From Phoronis australis (Eukaryota; Phoronida; Phoronidae), in contig NMRA01000148.1 of NCBI GenBank assembly GCA_002633005.1, positions 574,714 through 638,713 of the forward strand: a stretch of DNA of 64,000 bases. Direction: 5' to 3'. Positions 1 through 13,554 of the stretch are shown piece after piece. The position numbers and the translations under genes were made by a program. Position 1 is the stretch's first letter. Each line of letters begins with the position of its first letter. Under the pieces are notes generated by a model. The model made no database searches. It saw only the letters and a list, made by a program, of their open reading frames with translations, and had not been told where the DNA came from.

Positions 1-741
1 AAGTTAAGATCTGAATAGGATTCAATTTAACTCTCACAGATATACCGCATTCATCGATTCGGAAGTTTTCTTTAATTTGTGCCGAGTTATTTCAAATGTG
101 CACTGCCTTCGGCAGCCATTTTATTGTGAAACCTAAGTTCGTCATATGCTGCCCCCTTTTGTAAAAACTGAGAAACATGCAGAAAAAGGCCAACGAAGTA
201 ATGAAAATTGCAACAGCCTGTTTTTATTGACATAAACTCGATTTGAAGCTTTGATGTTGAGCTCTGCACTGTGGTTTCCAATAAAAGCCAATTGGTCAAC
301 ATTTCAATGCAGTTTAATGGTGAACGTGAGGCAAAAATGTTAAGAACCCAGCGTATCGCATTTGTCTGCGGATTTTTCCTTTGGCCTTCTAGATCCTACT
401 AGTGCCTGGGAAAAACAGATACATTGCATAAACAAACCCTGGATCATGTTTTGTGTCCCGTCGGAAGAAAATTTAAATTCGAAAACATCTTCTGAAAACG
501 CACAAAAAAGTGTATTAGTAAAATCTACTGATTTTTAAGTGGTTTTAAAAAACAATCGGTAAACTCACCGATTTTTGTCTCATTACTTTGATACGTGTCT
601 CTTCCGATAAGTTAGTACCTAACGTGCAGACGAGAACTCCAAATTGGAACGCTAAGTCCCGCGTGGTTGCGCTGCACGCGAAACAAGATGGCGGACGAAC
701 TTTGGAGCCTGACGAAAATAGGTAACCGGACGATACCGTCA

Positions 742-1340
742 GAGGCCCTAAAGTCGTGAGTGCCCTAAAGTGGTGAACGATCTTATTTCCTCTTCTGCGC
801 GGTCCTGCGACATCTGGCGTTGAAGTTTCCAGCGTTCATCTGCTTACGAACGTCAAACGAATACCCGGACGTGTTCGTATTCACAATATGATAACAAACA
901 GTGAGTGAGTGGCTTCTTTTTTCAAATGTATCTTTAAAACGGCATATTTCACTAATCCACTTTTTTGAGCATTTTCGGGATATTTTTTGGAAAATATTCA
1001 TTCTTCAGATTTATTCAAACACGAGCTCCAGAGGTAGCTTGAACAATGTATCAAAATGTCCCAGGGTCGATAAAGTTTTGTAAGGCCAAAGCAATAAAAT
1101 ACAGAGAGATAATTGATGCTGGGTCCTTAGCGTTTTACGTGAACAACCTCATTGAAAACGTCTGTGCACATCAAAGTTGAGTGCACAACATATAACAATT
1201 TATTTCAATTGCAACTGAATTAATAAAAAATGTAATGCATTTTTATGTCATCTAGAGTAACTGTACGCACTGTAGTTGACTTGTGAGGTCTTACTTCGTG
1301 TATTTCCGTCTAACCGAAACGGTCACGACTTTAGGGCCTC
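742..1340. mobile_element. MITE with perfect 18-bp inverted ends
   Basis: The sequence GAGGCCCTAAAGTCGTGA at 742-759 returns as its exact reverse complement at 1323-1340, enclosing 599 bp with no convincing coding region. A shorter related motif (ccctaaag) is repeated just inside the left end, and another partial copy of the end (cacgactttagg) lies at about 1520. No clear target-site duplication is visible, so the superfamily cannot be assigned. Confidence 0.7.
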
Positions 1341-1542
1341 ATTCAAAATGGCCGCCGATATCAGCGACCGTTTCAAAACTCGGCTTACGGAGACAAACAA
1401 GGATTAAGATTGTCAAAACACGTATATTTGTGAAGGCTGATATATGTCCATGACATCACATGAGCAGTTGCTAACGGACATTGAGTAGTATGACAATCGG
1501 CACTTAGTATGCTTATATTCACGACTTTAGGTCACCGGTGTA

Positions 1543-1688
1543 TAATAGCCGAGATTACCCGACCCGGGGATCGAACCCGCGACCCCCATAAAACCGGCAA
1601 GCGTGCTAACCATTCAGCTAATAGGCAATTGCCCGTTAGCGAGTAGCTAACAGAGGCTCATATAATTCACCGGAAGCACATCTACAAC
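1543..1688 (-). mobile_element. tRNA-derived SINE, copy 1
   Basis: Read on the minus strand, this 146-bp unit has an A-box-like segment (TAGCTGAATGGTTAGCAC) followed by a near-perfect B box (GGGTTCGATCC) at tRNA-like spacing, then a tail unrelated to tRNA. The same 146 bp occurs again at 1929-2074 with almost no change, which fits a mobile polymerase III element and not a tRNA gene. Confidence 0.65.
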
Positions 1689-1928
1689 ATTCCCCCCTTT
1701 CCTACGGAACGGGCACGCGACAGGAAGGTGAACACCAGGATGTCTCGCATACAGGTCATCAACGTCTCTTGGTACCTTTACCACCACAACACAGGTGAGC
1801 ACAAGGTCGTCTCTCATACAGGTCCTTGACTCCTGGAACCTTCTACGCGCGCCGTCCCGAGGTCCGTGGGTACTAGTTGGCAGTGCTTCATCGGTAGATC
1901 ATCCGTTTGCCGACTACGCCATTTGTAG

Positions 1929-2074
1929 TAATAGCCGAGATTACCCGACCCGGGGATCGAACCCGCGACCCCCATAAAACCGGCAAGCGTGCTAACCATT
2001 CAGCTAATAGGCAATTGCCCGTTCGCGAGTAGCTAACAGAGGCTCATATAATTCACCGGAAGCACATCTACAAC
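1929..2074 (-). mobile_element. tRNA-derived SINE, copy 2
   Basis: Second copy of the element at 1543-1688, same orientation and same end points. I see a single difference (ttagc versus ttcgc) along 146 bp. With only 240 bp between them, the pair could also be a local segmental duplication. Confidence 0.65.
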
Positions 2075-2095
2075 AGGGGCGAGTAACTCCATCTC

Positions 2096-2395
2096 TGGCC
2101 TGCATTTCGAGTTTTGTGTGTGTCCCTCTTGACTTGTGGGCTCCGACCATTGTTGGGAGTCAGTGTGGAAAATCCACATGCCGACAGCGGGTATCAAACA
2201 TGTGCCACCAGTGTTCAAGTTGAGCATCCCGCTCCAAACCATTCGGCCAAGAAGAAACTGCCCCCGGCCCCATGGCTAGTGATTTAGAGAGGCCATCCAA
2301 TGGTATTGAAAATTCACTGCATGATGAACACCAGCCGGAATGATACATTGCACTGGTTAGATATAGCTGCCCCTGATTTAGAGAACCAGTTTCAT
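2096..2395 (-). repeat. degenerate tRNA-like SINE and MITE fragment
   Basis: The minus strand of about 2150-2275 has a tRNA-like head (TTGGCCGAATGGTTTGGAGC) followed by a degenerate B-box-like segment. Next to it, 2345-2395 resembles one arm of the foldback MITE at 58777-58897 (shared core: gcactggt..gatatag....cctgattt..agaaccag). Both are old, diverged copies. Confidence 0.4.
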
Positions 2396-2676
2396 CCAAT
2401 TTTACAAATGTCTCACAGTTTCAACTTTAGACAAAAGAAAGTGGTTTCCAAGATCAGATAACAACCTAGCCTATTGTGAAGTGTTCTTGCGATCTCCTGT
2501 AAGAGCCAGCTCACTAGTCATGAACCAATTATCATGTTATCATGTCCCTTAGTCAACAAAACTGAAACAATGATGAATGTTTATCACTTTTCTTCAGACA
2601 AAAACCCTAATCCCAAAAATGAAAAGAAATACATTAGTTGTGTTTTCTGATAAAATATTTATATTGTATGTTTTAG

Positions 2677-5600
2677 GGGGCAAAAGAGATGAGAAGTTAA
2701 TTCTACCAATAAATGGCTCTGTCAGTGCTACACTGTGTGAGAATGAGGTAAGTTGTGTTTTCATTATTTTACTCACTGCATGTATTTAGCACTCATAAAC
2801 TTTGACACAAGGTCCGAGCACCAGTGCCTCTATCTGAAAGACATTGTAGTTCATAAGGTCTTTCACACTGGCTCCGGAGCTTTGGTGATAGTGAATTTTC
2901 GGTCAGTTGGAACACTTAACTTTGGTCTTGGATTGAAGTTAACAGCGAAAGTTTACTCCGGAGACTTACAGAGGTGGATTTAACAACGAAGCATCGACGC
3001 TTCGCTACAATGGGAAGTTTTAACTTCAATGCCACTGAAGTTATCAGCAGGGGTCGCTGGCTTGCCAACAGGGGTTGGTCACTGGTTGTTAAAGTTTTGT
3101 TCTAATACACCGTATATCATTTTGGCAGTGTTTCAGTGTATTCACCTGTATTCTTCACGTCACCAAAAAATCACTGAATTTAACGCAAAATGAGTTCCTG
3201 CCATACTGATGCCATACCACCTTAGTTCAGATCAGCTGTTGTTCAAGATGGCGACGTTGTCATTTTTGCCAGCGGCAAGATAGTCAAACAATATAATAAC
3301 TCAAATAATGTAATAACAGAGTAAAAAAACATAACGCTAGCGTCTGACTGGTATGTTCATGTATGCAAAGGGTAGTGTAATATTAGCACTACCTTGTGTA
3401 ATTAAAGGGAGCGGACCAGGGAAAGTGATATAGGACATAGGCCACATGAATCATATCTATGGTAATAGCCATTTTTGGATATAATGGCAGCATGGTGAAA
3501 TACGTCTTGTTGTTAGATGTCAATAACATAGTCTGTGAACGGCGTTCAGCATAATGTGGATTTAATGCATTTTTTAAAATTCTTTGTGACCTTCATACAG
3601 CTACATTGCCACTGTTATACGGTGAGATAGTCAAATGAGTCACGCAAAACTGTTCAATGTCTCAGTCCATCTGTGAATGGGATGAAATTGTGCTTTGTCC
3701 TTGTATCAGGAGTTGGGCTCCAACAATGCTTAAGAGTTATATATAGCATATTTCCTATTTCCATTTCTGCTTTCTTTATCAGTGTCCACTTTTTATGTTC
3801 ACTCTCAAATAGCCCTTGATGGAAACGGCATTTTACGGATCCATTTTCTAGTTTTTAATCATTTAATATATATTTACAAATTCAGTTGCAAGCCAAGACT
3901 ACTGCAGCTGCCAGCAAAGAGTTCAAAAGCGACAGAATGTGGCTCAACGGAAAGTGAGTACAAATCAACAATATTTTTAACCTTAATTGCAAATCTTCCA
4001 AGTTCCTCATTCATTAACCCAAATGTCAGGAGTCTTTCTTTTAGCTTAAATGTTTGTTTAGTCTGAGCTAATATAGGTAATTAATAGCTTAATCAACAGT
4101 CACATGTTTGATAAGTTTCTTTACTTATTATTTAATGCTACTTTGGTTATAGGGAACAAAACATGGATAGCGAAAGACTACAGAATGTTTTGCGAGAAAG
4201 TAAGTCGATGTAAAATCTTTTCATTTGTCCTATGTAAAGTTGACGTATTCTTGCATTATTTTAATGTTCTATGGAATTAGTGAAATTGCTGTTAGCAAAC
4301 AATATTCAGCAGCTGATGAAAAAATGGTGACTAAAACCTGAGGGGCTGTGTGCTCATCATGGGTAGGGGCCAGGGTGCCACAGCACATTCAACATGCAGA
4401 CCAACGCAACTTGTGCAACATGGAAAATGGATACCTGAGACAATAGCAATAACGTCTATGGTTGCCACCACTTGTGCATTTCTCCTTCCTTCCTTTTTAC
4501 TAGGTCTCCTGACTGAGGTGGTGCCTGGAAGTATCTCAGATATTCTTTCCAAGATGATGTACAATAATTCTCCACTTATTTAGCATGACTGCCTCATTTC
4601 ACACACCCTCATCAAAAATATCAATGCAAATCCCTGTCTTTAATGTAGTAATACACACATCTTTAACTGAGTATGTAGGGTCTGAACATTGTGTATTCAC
4701 CACTTGCGTAAATAACCCATTTATATGAGATATCTCATACTGAGTGTTTTATGGTTGATGTGGTAAAGTACTCTTAATTACTGTTAATTGGATTGCATTA
4801 GCAACCTGTACGCTGCATTTTTTTGAATTCACTCATGTAGATTTGGCGATGCGTGGTTACTCAGTTAATTTCACATATCTGGTAACTATGAAGTCTATAT
4901 ATTCAGTTTTTTTGGCACATCTCAACTATCATTCAATTTCTGGGAAATATGTGGAGAATTACCATATATGAATGCCAAAATACCCTCCCGAGGTGATACC
5001 TGGTAGGGCACACTACCGAAGTTGTTGGTGTCATGTCCTTACAAACATTTTACGAAAGAACCTCATGTCAAGGTAACAAAACAAGTAAAGTATTCTCAGC
5101 ATTAGGTTTAAGGAAGAGACGGGTTGTTTTAGCTCAAGATTCCCATTTTGGAGACCTAGGCAAACAATTCAGCTTGGCGCATATGGTGTTTTTTTGTAGT
5201 GTATTGCAAAAGCATTCAGATTAAATGACCTGAAATTCTCCCACCATGATGGCTGGGCATAAGTCAAATTTATCATCAGAATAGCCAGCCAAGAATGAAA
5301 CAGAATCAATTGGAAAGTTGGTAGGGTGGCTAAGTCATTTTGTAATTAGAATTTTGCCAATCTATTACTTATTACCAGTCATTTTGGGTAATAACAGAAT
5401 TAGAAGTCATGACGGGAAATGGTGTTTTGTATAATTATCTTTGGCAAGCAAAGTCCCTCTTCTGGGTCTTTGAAGTGGATGGAAGCAACAGAGTGAATGA
5501 CAACCTGGTTAATAGCTGAAAATTAATTTCCAGGGGTGGGTTTAGATTTAAATAATGAGTATGTCTGAATGAAGCTGCATGACTAAGTTAAGTGTTTTTT

Positions 5601-8600
5601 ACATTTCTTGTTATCAGGACATTTGCTTCGTGTTGTAGTATTTCAAAATAATATACATGGACATAAATGAACATCGGTAAAAAAAGCGTCCTTGTTAAAC
5701 TGTTATCTTAGGAAAGTTATTTTAACCAAATCCAGCTAACTAGTGAAAATGCAGTCGTTTCAGATATTATTTCTGATTTGCGCACTATTCTTTGTGTATT
5801 TTAGTCAAACGGCGTGTTAGAAAGAGAAAATCGGGAGACAGCAATGCGTCAGACCTTTTGAACTACCACGTACACATCTGTTCTGAGAACAACTTCCCCA
5901 CTGCTGCTGGTCTTGCATCTTCAGCTGCTGGATATGCCTGTCTGGGTACGTCTGGCCTTTTCAAATTGGCTGTGAATGTAATGGACGCCCAGCTGCTGGC
6001 AATGTTCTTTTTAGCTGTGGCATTTGATTTTCCTCTCCTGAGGATGACTTCCTAAGACATTTTTACAAAATGATAATTGTGGATAATCCTTGTGTTTCAA
6101 GCAGTGGTACAACTTGCAGAGTGGAGAAATGAAAATTGAACAAGCAGGCTGAGATTGCGTCGTGCTGCTGCCATGTTTGGTGTCAAATGGACCAAACAAA
6201 TCGTGATACCGAAGAGTGTCACCAGTTTAGGATGCAATATGGTAGACAAGTGATTTTTTTTCAATTCTTCGTAAAGGATAAAGAGCACCTATTTAGTACT
6301 TAGGTTCTACACCGTAGCTGTGACTTTTATGAAATTGTGGAGCTATAAATTCTCATGTTATTGTTGTCGAGAAATTTTGCTATATTTGCTCTTTCTATTT
6401 CAGGTAAAAATTGTAAAGTGTATTTATTTGTTCATTTGTATATTTGTTTAATATTTTAGTGTATACCTTGGCAAAGCTCTTCGGGGTTTCAGGTGACATC
6501 ACAGAAATTGCCAGGTAAACAATTTTGCATCAATGATAGCAAAGTATTTTAATAGTATTTCGTTCTTGATAAACATACTGCTTATAATAGCATTGTCCTT
6601 TACCTGGAATCTAATTATCATCATCGTGATCACCACCACCACCAAAAATGCAGCTTTTTGGTTTCAAGTAGTATTTTAAATGTTGGTAGTTTTTTGTAGT
6701 GTTACTGTTTGGAAAGTAACCTCTCACACACACATAGTATTATTAGATGTCGAATGGTATTGGGTAAACTGCTCCATTTACAGAAATTATGGTAAATTCT
6801 CATAAATTGTGGACAAAAATTGTAGCCAAAGTTGTGCGCTTTTAATTTTTCAAGGTTTTCCAACATCGTTGTGAATGTCAAAATATCGGCTAGTGATAGC
6901 TATCAGAACATGAATGTGAAAAAACATTAATTTGGAGCTACAGATCTTTTGTTGAAAATGAACTCCTATACTTTCTATCTTTCACAGGCAAGGCTCAGGC
7001 AGCGCGTGCCGCAGTTTACACGGAGGGTTTGTGGAGTGGGTGATGGGGGATAAGGAAGATGGCAGTGACTCGCTTGGTCGACAAGTGGTCGACCACACCC
7101 ACTGGCCAGAAATGAGGATCCTCATACTTGTTGTAAGTGCACTCTTTGCTAGGTAATAGTCTCTTCCAATGTTTTGCATTTTTAAAACCAGATATCTCCA
7201 ATGACTAATTGACATCAAACTTGTTCTCAAAATTAGATGCCCCCTGTAATTGTCTGTTTCCCTCTCAACTTTGTTTTTGCAATAGCAGGAGTAGTCGATC
7301 TCTCTTCAATTCAGTTAGTTTCAAACAACAGTCGTCTTATATTCAACAATATTTTAAAACTTTGTTTGCTTCTAATTTTTTAAAATGCTCACTGTTTAAC
7401 GCCCACCTCCTAGATTTAAGTTCCTTAGAATTACCTATGTCTTCAACTGCAACCAGAAGGAATTTGAGTTCTATGACATCCTATTTGGTTACCTTTGACA
7501 CACACAAAAGACATTACCTTATGTTTTATTTGACCATTGCAACCTCCTGGGAGTTGGTAGTTCAGATTGACACCTACCATGACTTCACAAAGTTATCAAC
7601 TTAACGCCTAACCCCTGATTTTTAGCTTCTGGGTTCAAACAGCCTTGGTGTTAACTTGGGACAGTTAGCTGACAATTCAGTAATACTTAAAGTATATGTA
7701 GACCACTTTCTTATGTTAAAACATTAACTTTCTACACAGGTGCATTTGCTGTTCCAAAGCAATGGCATCGCGTCTACAAATTGCCTGGAATTCCCTTTGG
7801 CCGCCTATTACGTTAATGGAGGAGGCAGTGCGGCCTAGTAGGATAAATGTGGGCTTCCTTTACTCAAGGTTGCTACCTTGCTGGTTGGAGCCCCACAGGG
7901 GTACACTGCTAAGCCCTTTAGTCTGGTCTCTAGCTCCTCAGCTCGTTTCTGAGAGGCAGTGTGTCCTGGTGTGATAAGTGTCCACTTCCTTTACTCATGG
8001 TCGTGGGTTCGAGCCCCACTGGGGCACAACTGCTAAACCTTAGCTCCTTAGCTCGTTTTAAATGTATAATTATGGTGCACAAAAATGGTTCCAGGTGATC
8101 AGTGCAATGGGTCCACCTGAGCAGCCTGTGCAAGTCTAGTACAATGTGTACCAGACTGCCTGTGCAAGTCTAATACAATGTGTACCAGACTGCCTGCGCA
8201 AGTCTAATACAATGTGTATCAGACTGCCTGCGATTATTTTGTATATTGCATTGCCGAGTGAAACTAACCTGCCATTACAAGCAACTTAATGGGCGCGGTG
8301 TGAAGCAATAATGACCAAGCCAAGAAAATATTTCTAATCTTGAGTAAAGAACAAAATGAAATCAATTTTACAATAATATGTGCCATAAATCAACTGTTGT
8401 TTTTTGGCAAAAGGCTCGGGTTTCTTATCCCTATATTAACTTTGTCTCACAGGTTAGTGACCAGAAGAAACAGGTGGGCAGTACATCAGGTATGCAGACC
8501 AGTGTACTGACCAGTCAGCTGCTAGACTACAGGGCCAGGCACGTAGTGCCTGACAGGATTACCAAGATGAACGAGGCCATTCGCGCTAGGGATTTCACCA

Positions 8601-11600
8601 CATTTGCTGAAATCACCATGAAGGTGAAGAGTTGTATTATTGTGTCTACAGATTACGCTAGTTCTAGTAAACAGTATGATGGTCACAAGAAATGATATTT
8701 TGTCAAAATTTCTGAACGAAAATAAAGATTAAGAAATTTCTTTCAATAACTGACTAGGTTTGAATTGTGGCGATAGCTGGTAAAGTTAACATTATGTATA
8801 GTGAAACAGCTTTTGAAAAATAAAAAAAATAAATTTTGGCAGTTAATTACCGAATTCATTATCAGCGCATAATTATACATATACTAAAACTCATAGCAAT
8901 GATGAGTAGAGAATGCTGTATAGTGTTGCCATTGTTGTTGATTTTTTTGTCTTGTACTTTTCGTGTAAGATAAGTTGCTCCAAAATTTGCAGCAGTTGAA
9001 AATGGAGTTAAAGGAATTGGAATTCTTGAAAGTCCTTTAAAAATGAACATGACAATTTTGGAAATAATGTCTTTGAAATCAAGTGATACTTTAATGTAGT
9101 AATAACAATGTATTTTGTTTATTGCAAGAACTCCCAGTTATTAAACTGAAAACAGGCTTACAGCAGAGGTTGGTGAAGGTCAAGATAATTATGCATTTCA
9201 AGGCTTGGAATTTTCCAATTTTGAGAGGATTTTCTCTTTTTGGTTTCAATTTCCTCTTTTGATTTCCAGTTTCCCCTTTTTCATCTTATCATCATTATTT
9301 TGACTTTATTTATGTAAAAATGTTAATTTCACTTTAATGTTACAACACAAAAAAAGTATTTCTATCACACAAGCCTATTTATTTGTGGAACAGTATATCA
9401 CCTGGGAAATTTTCCTCTTTTGTTATTGTTCATTCCAAGCCCTGGCATTTATAGTTGTTCTTGTCTGAATGTGTTTTGTGTTTCTAGGACAGCAATCAAT
9501 TGCATGCCACCTGCCTTGACACATATCCACCAGTCTTCTACATGAATGATACTTCTCGGAAGATCATTCAATTCGTTCATGGCTTCAATAGTTTCTGCGG
9601 AGAAACCAAGGTACATTGTTGTTCTTTTATTGTCAGTGATTCTTTGACGAATGTTTTTTATCTATGATTGTCAGGGGTAATGGTCTAACCATTATCAGCT
9701 GGGTGACCAGTGTCACTAACCTTACATTGGGTATGACTAATAGAAAAGGCATCACAATTATTTACTGTGAATAGGTTAAATAACACGGTTCTTAATAATT
9801 AGTGGGATAGGTGATTTAAATTTATCCAAGAAATGCTGTACACAGATATGCACTGTGATGGTGTGTACTAGAGGTACAGATTTCAGTCTTGAGTGCTGGT
9901 CACTCAAATATTTACTGACTTGTTGTCGTGTAGGTTGCCTACACATTTGACGCTGGCCCAAATGCCTGTCTGTACCTACTAGAGAAAGATGTGCCCACTG
10001 TCCTGGGGTTGGTGCAGCATTACTTTAAGCCGCCGTCCACCAACGGGGGACAGTTTCTGAGAGGAATGACGAGCGATATACAGCAGCCAGAGCAGGTACG
10101 GTAAAGATGGAAGTCAGCTATTCCACTGACTCTTCTTTAGTACAAAGCCTGTAGAATTTGATAAGTGCACTTTTTATTAGTATGTCATTAATTGGGTCAT
10201 GTGACCATGTCTCTTTTCCAAGAAATGAAAGGTACATGGATACCAAAACAATAGCATCAATAATGACAGTCTCAAAAATGCCATTTCAGTTTTCTAATTA
10301 TTGTGATTTCATTTTTGTTTTACACAGCTTTTGAGTTTTTCATGAAAATCATAAAAAGTCCTAATTTTTATTATTTCTTTAGACCAAGCTCATAAAATTC
10401 TACAGTCACAATATGACCTTGAACTTTTATGTGCGACATCTATAGAGAATTTTGCCGCGTGATGCAATAAGTGTTGGATTTTTTTAGCTGGCAAGCACAA
10501 ATCCTCACAAAATGCAAGCAAGGTGGTGAGTTAAGTGCTTAGCTTATTACCTTCAGTAGGCAATGAAAAGTAATTATTGCATCACCTGACAATGATGAAT
10601 CACTTGTTGGCTCACTGTAACCATATAGTTTACAGGTCAGTGACTTGAGATAAAGTTCACTTGAGGCAGACAGTTGAGCTTGAAACTCTCCCTCTGCATC
10701 AGCCCTAGCGGGAAGTGAAAAAAACAAACACGGTAGTAAGTTACCTTGTATTTTAATCTGTTACAGAACCTTCTCAAAGCCATACCTCTAGAACAGACTG
10801 AAGGTGTCAAGTACATAATTCACACCAAGGTAAACATTGAATCGCCTTTTGAGTGTGATAACAACCAACTGTTGTACACGTACGATGGTTTAAAGTAACT
10901 ATAAACTTGCATCTCATCAAAGAAACTAACTTTTGATTTGGATTACGTACCGCTACAAAATTGGTCTTGATCCTCACTCAGGTGAGAAGTGACTTCTGGG
11001 CTTGCAAGGAATTGACTACTAATAAGACAATGAGTGGCCTAAATTGGAAGTGTGTTTTTGTAATGGAAGACGGGTTTATTGCCACTTGAATGGATTGAAA
11101 GTTAAATGTCACTTATATGTGCCGTTTCAGTAATGCGACTACTAGTGTGGAACATCGTGTCACCCATCGTGTCACCCAATGACAACTGTTGAATCTTTCT
11201 ATGGTTATACTGAAACTAACAAGTTTGTAGGACAGTGTTATTTTTGGCTTAATAAACTGTTTCATTATTTTGTATTACTTTGAAGTTGACCATCTTTGTC
11301 CTGCTGAAGCTGCCTTAAATATAATTTTAAATCACATATGATAGTTTATGTTCATGGTCGTATTTTCAATCTGGGTTAACTTTGGGTTCTAGTTTCAGTT
11401 TCAAAGTGCCGATGAAACATGAGTGTATGGCATGCATTATGTTTATCAAGTCCAGGTGAAACAATGATTTCCCCCCCAAATACCCAATTCAAAATTGAAG
11501 CGTCAAAGACTGCTTTTCTCCTCTCATGAAATTGCCAGATTCTTAAAACTAGTTTTCAATGAAGAGGCAGTAGATGCCCCATCCATGGCAAACATTTTAT

Positions 11601-12104
11601 AACATTAAGCAAATGTTAAACTACTCGCATCCTTAAAAATCGACAGAAGGTAAATCCTTGGATGTGGTATAAGAACTGAGTAGTTTCATTTTGCAGACGT
11701 CTAGATGAGACTTTTTGGTGATCAAACAAAGGTTTTATTAAACGAAACCAAGAATAAGCATTGTGAAACTTGCAGAAGTCGAATCTAACGGAAACGAGAT
11801 TTTATTCAACTGAGTAAGGCCAAGTCCGAGTTGTCCAAAGGGCCGAGCGCACGAGTTAGCACAAACGTACAGCAGAACTTTGTCCAAGTTGAGGGAAAAT
11901 CCAAGTTGTGCAGTTATCTGACTTGTGCAAGCTTTACTGTAGTAAAACTGCTGGCAGTTCGTGAAAACACCGAATTTCAGAGAAATGCAGTCGTGCTTAA
12001 AAACACTGTTGTAAAGGTTTCTTTATGTTTTGCAGGTAGGTGCTGGTCCGCGTCAGCTTGAGGATTCAGAGAGCTTATTGGGAGACAACGGGCTACCAAA
12101 GTGA
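2677..12104 (+). CDS. MVD: diphosphomevalonate decarboxylase (MVD), 11 exons, first exon missing
   Basis: Catalyses ATP-dependent decarboxylation of mevalonate 5-diphosphate to isopentenyl diphosphate, the last step of the mevalonate pathway. Exons, all with GT/AG borders and consistent phases: 2677-2747, 3886-3953, 4153-4199, 5805-5945, 6460-6514, 6988-7132, 8453-8623, 9488-9610, 9934-10095, 10767-10829, 12036-12104. They give about 371 residues; the human protein has 400, so about 25-30 N-terminal residues (including the APVNIAVIKYW segment) are not found. Family marks: [11 protein letters not shown] in the first exon seen, the GHMP-kinase phosphate loop [17 protein letters not shown] (5805-5945), GSGSACRS and FVEW (6988-7132), and [10 protein letters not shown] with the catalytic Asp (9934-10095). 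The last exon is duplicated at 14200-14283. The gene converges on PRMT7. The family call is certain; the true 5' end is unknown. Confidence 0.95.
7825..8045 (+). repeat. dimeric tRNA-like SINE relic in MVD intron
   Basis: Two similar monomers follow each other (about 7825-7920 and 7955-8045), both with ...tcctttactca..gt.g...ggagccccac.gggg. The second has a clean B box (GGGTTCGAGCC) about 40-50 bp after a weak A-box-like start. It lies in the MVD intron between the exons ending at 7132 and starting at 8453. Confidence 0.45.
8124..8225. repeat. 34-bp tandem repeat, 3 units
   Basis: Three 34-bp units beginning gcctgtgcaagtct follow each other with two or three substitutions and a short partial fourth unit. 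The array directly follows the tRNA-like relic, so it may be its expanded tail. Confidence 0.8.
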
Positions 12105-13553
12105 TCTAGTAGTTTGTGAATAATATTCTAGAACACTGAAGTTTTTAACATTACTCTTTACAGTAGGGGAACTGATGCGGAGATTATCGCTCAAGCAATC
12201 GAGACAAATTGAATATTTATTTTGTGCTTCATGTTGTTGTCAGTCAGAAGTGTTAAAGTCCCATGCAGTGCCATTTATGAAAACAATTCCTTTGGTTTAT
12301 GTTTTGGGGTGGAACCTTTGATTTTTTAACATGATTTAGTATTCCTAATTACATGTAATGAAAACCGTGAATGGAATATAGTAAACTGATTGCTTACACA
12401 GGAAAATTCACCACCGCCAACTAGATTTATTTCACTCTGAAGTTTGCATTTTTGGTTTGACCTAATTAGCACTGCATGGGTGTGTAATAATTTTCAATAT
12501 AACTTCAATCTACTGAAATAAGATGTAATAGTAGATGGCAATGATGTCATGTTTGATGAAAGTTTACTTGCAAAATAACCATAGACGAATTCTGTTTCAT
12601 CTTCATCAACTCTGCCCATCTTGCACGACCATATTTAAGATCCGCTCAAGCGTGTCACTTACATGCCTCAATACAATTCAGAGCTGTATTTTGGCAAACA
12701 AATCGTGAAAAATGCTCCGTTACGAGGTCTCAATTTCAAAACTGAAGTCAAGGTCTCCATTTTTTGGCGTGAATGTTACTGAGAACGTAACTGCACCGTC
12801 TTTCATCAACATCCTTGGTCTCTTGAACAGGTGCACACCCTGTTTCGTATACATGTCCCATACAATAGTCTGACCAGGTTTTACTGGCTGCAATGGTCCT
12901 GTGAGGATGGTCTGCTCCTTATCTAAACAGTATTCCATCCACACTGCCACTCCATTACACATGCTGGAGCTGGAAAAGAAAACTATCATTAGAAGTGAAA
13001 ACGTAAACAGCGTGCAGAAGACTAAATGAATACCTTTAATTTGTTGGAAATTGAGAATTTATTAAAATTTTACGAATTGTTATAGTGTTTGAATAAACGT
13101 TTAGTATTTTGATAATGTAGTAATTGTTGAAAATGCTGTTGAATTGACAAATTGTTGAAAGCAAAATGGTGAAACTATGAATAAAAGTAGCGGATATCAT
13201 CACATGTCTATTTTTGCTACACTTCACTCCAAGCTTTAAGCAAGAGTGTAAAAAATGAAAACATTTTTACATCTACTGATGTGTTATTTACAATGTCACA
13301 GCTTCTTTACCAACATTTAGCGTCTTTAAAAATTCACTGTAGTCCAAAGTCTCAATGATATTATTTTCAAACAATTTACTGAACACAAAATGATTGAAAG
13401 ATTCGAACTCAAACTCCAGCTTGCATAGTTTTGATAGTTTTTGTTCTAAATTATGAACTTGAGGTATCTGATATTATCCTTGAGTGCACTATAATTCATG
13501 CAGAACAGTAAATACAGAAGTTTATAAATTATTACTCCAATCTTAAAGCTACT
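11390..13553. repeat. duplicated MVD/PRMT7 3'-end block, copy 1
   Basis: A 2.16-kb block containing the last MVD exon (12036-12104, + strand) and the last PRMT7 exon (12969-12720, - strand). It is nearly identical to 13555-15882. This copy joins the rest of MVD on its left and ends at the single N at 13554, so it is probably one haplotype of a locus present once in the real genome. Confidence 0.9.
12720..12969 (-). pseudogene. PRMT7: extra copy of the last PRMT7 exon
   Basis: This 250-bp exon copy encodes the same C-terminal segment as 15049-15298 with a few amino-acid differences (for example PRMML versus PRTLM) and is intact, with AG acceptor and stop codon. No other PRMT7 exon accompanies it. 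It is listed as a pseudogene only because it is redundant in this assembly; it is probably the other allele. Confidence 0.7.
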
Positions 13554-13554
13554 N

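Larger units (their letters stand above)
1..2676. other. region without recognised gene, upstream of MVD
   Basis: No exon of a known protein was recognised on either strand. The region holds a MITE (742-1340), two copies of a tRNA-like SINE (1543-1688 and 1929-2074) and a further tRNA-like relic (about 2096-2395). The missing first exon of MVD should lie here or before the window; I looked for the conserved segment ending in a Tyr codon plus T before a GT donor and did not find it. Confidence 0.5.

Noticed and set aside
686-719. Possible first MVD exon (ATG GCG GAC GAA CTT TGG...) before a GT donor
   Set aside because: It ends in phase 1 and could join the MVD exon at 2677 only with loss of the conserved APVNIAVIKYW segment; the encoded residues do not resemble the MVD N-terminus.
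1543-2074. tRNA genes on the minus strand
   Set aside because: A and B boxes are present but no complete cloverleaf with paired acceptor ends was found, and the copies share 146 bp well beyond tRNA length, so they are SINEs.
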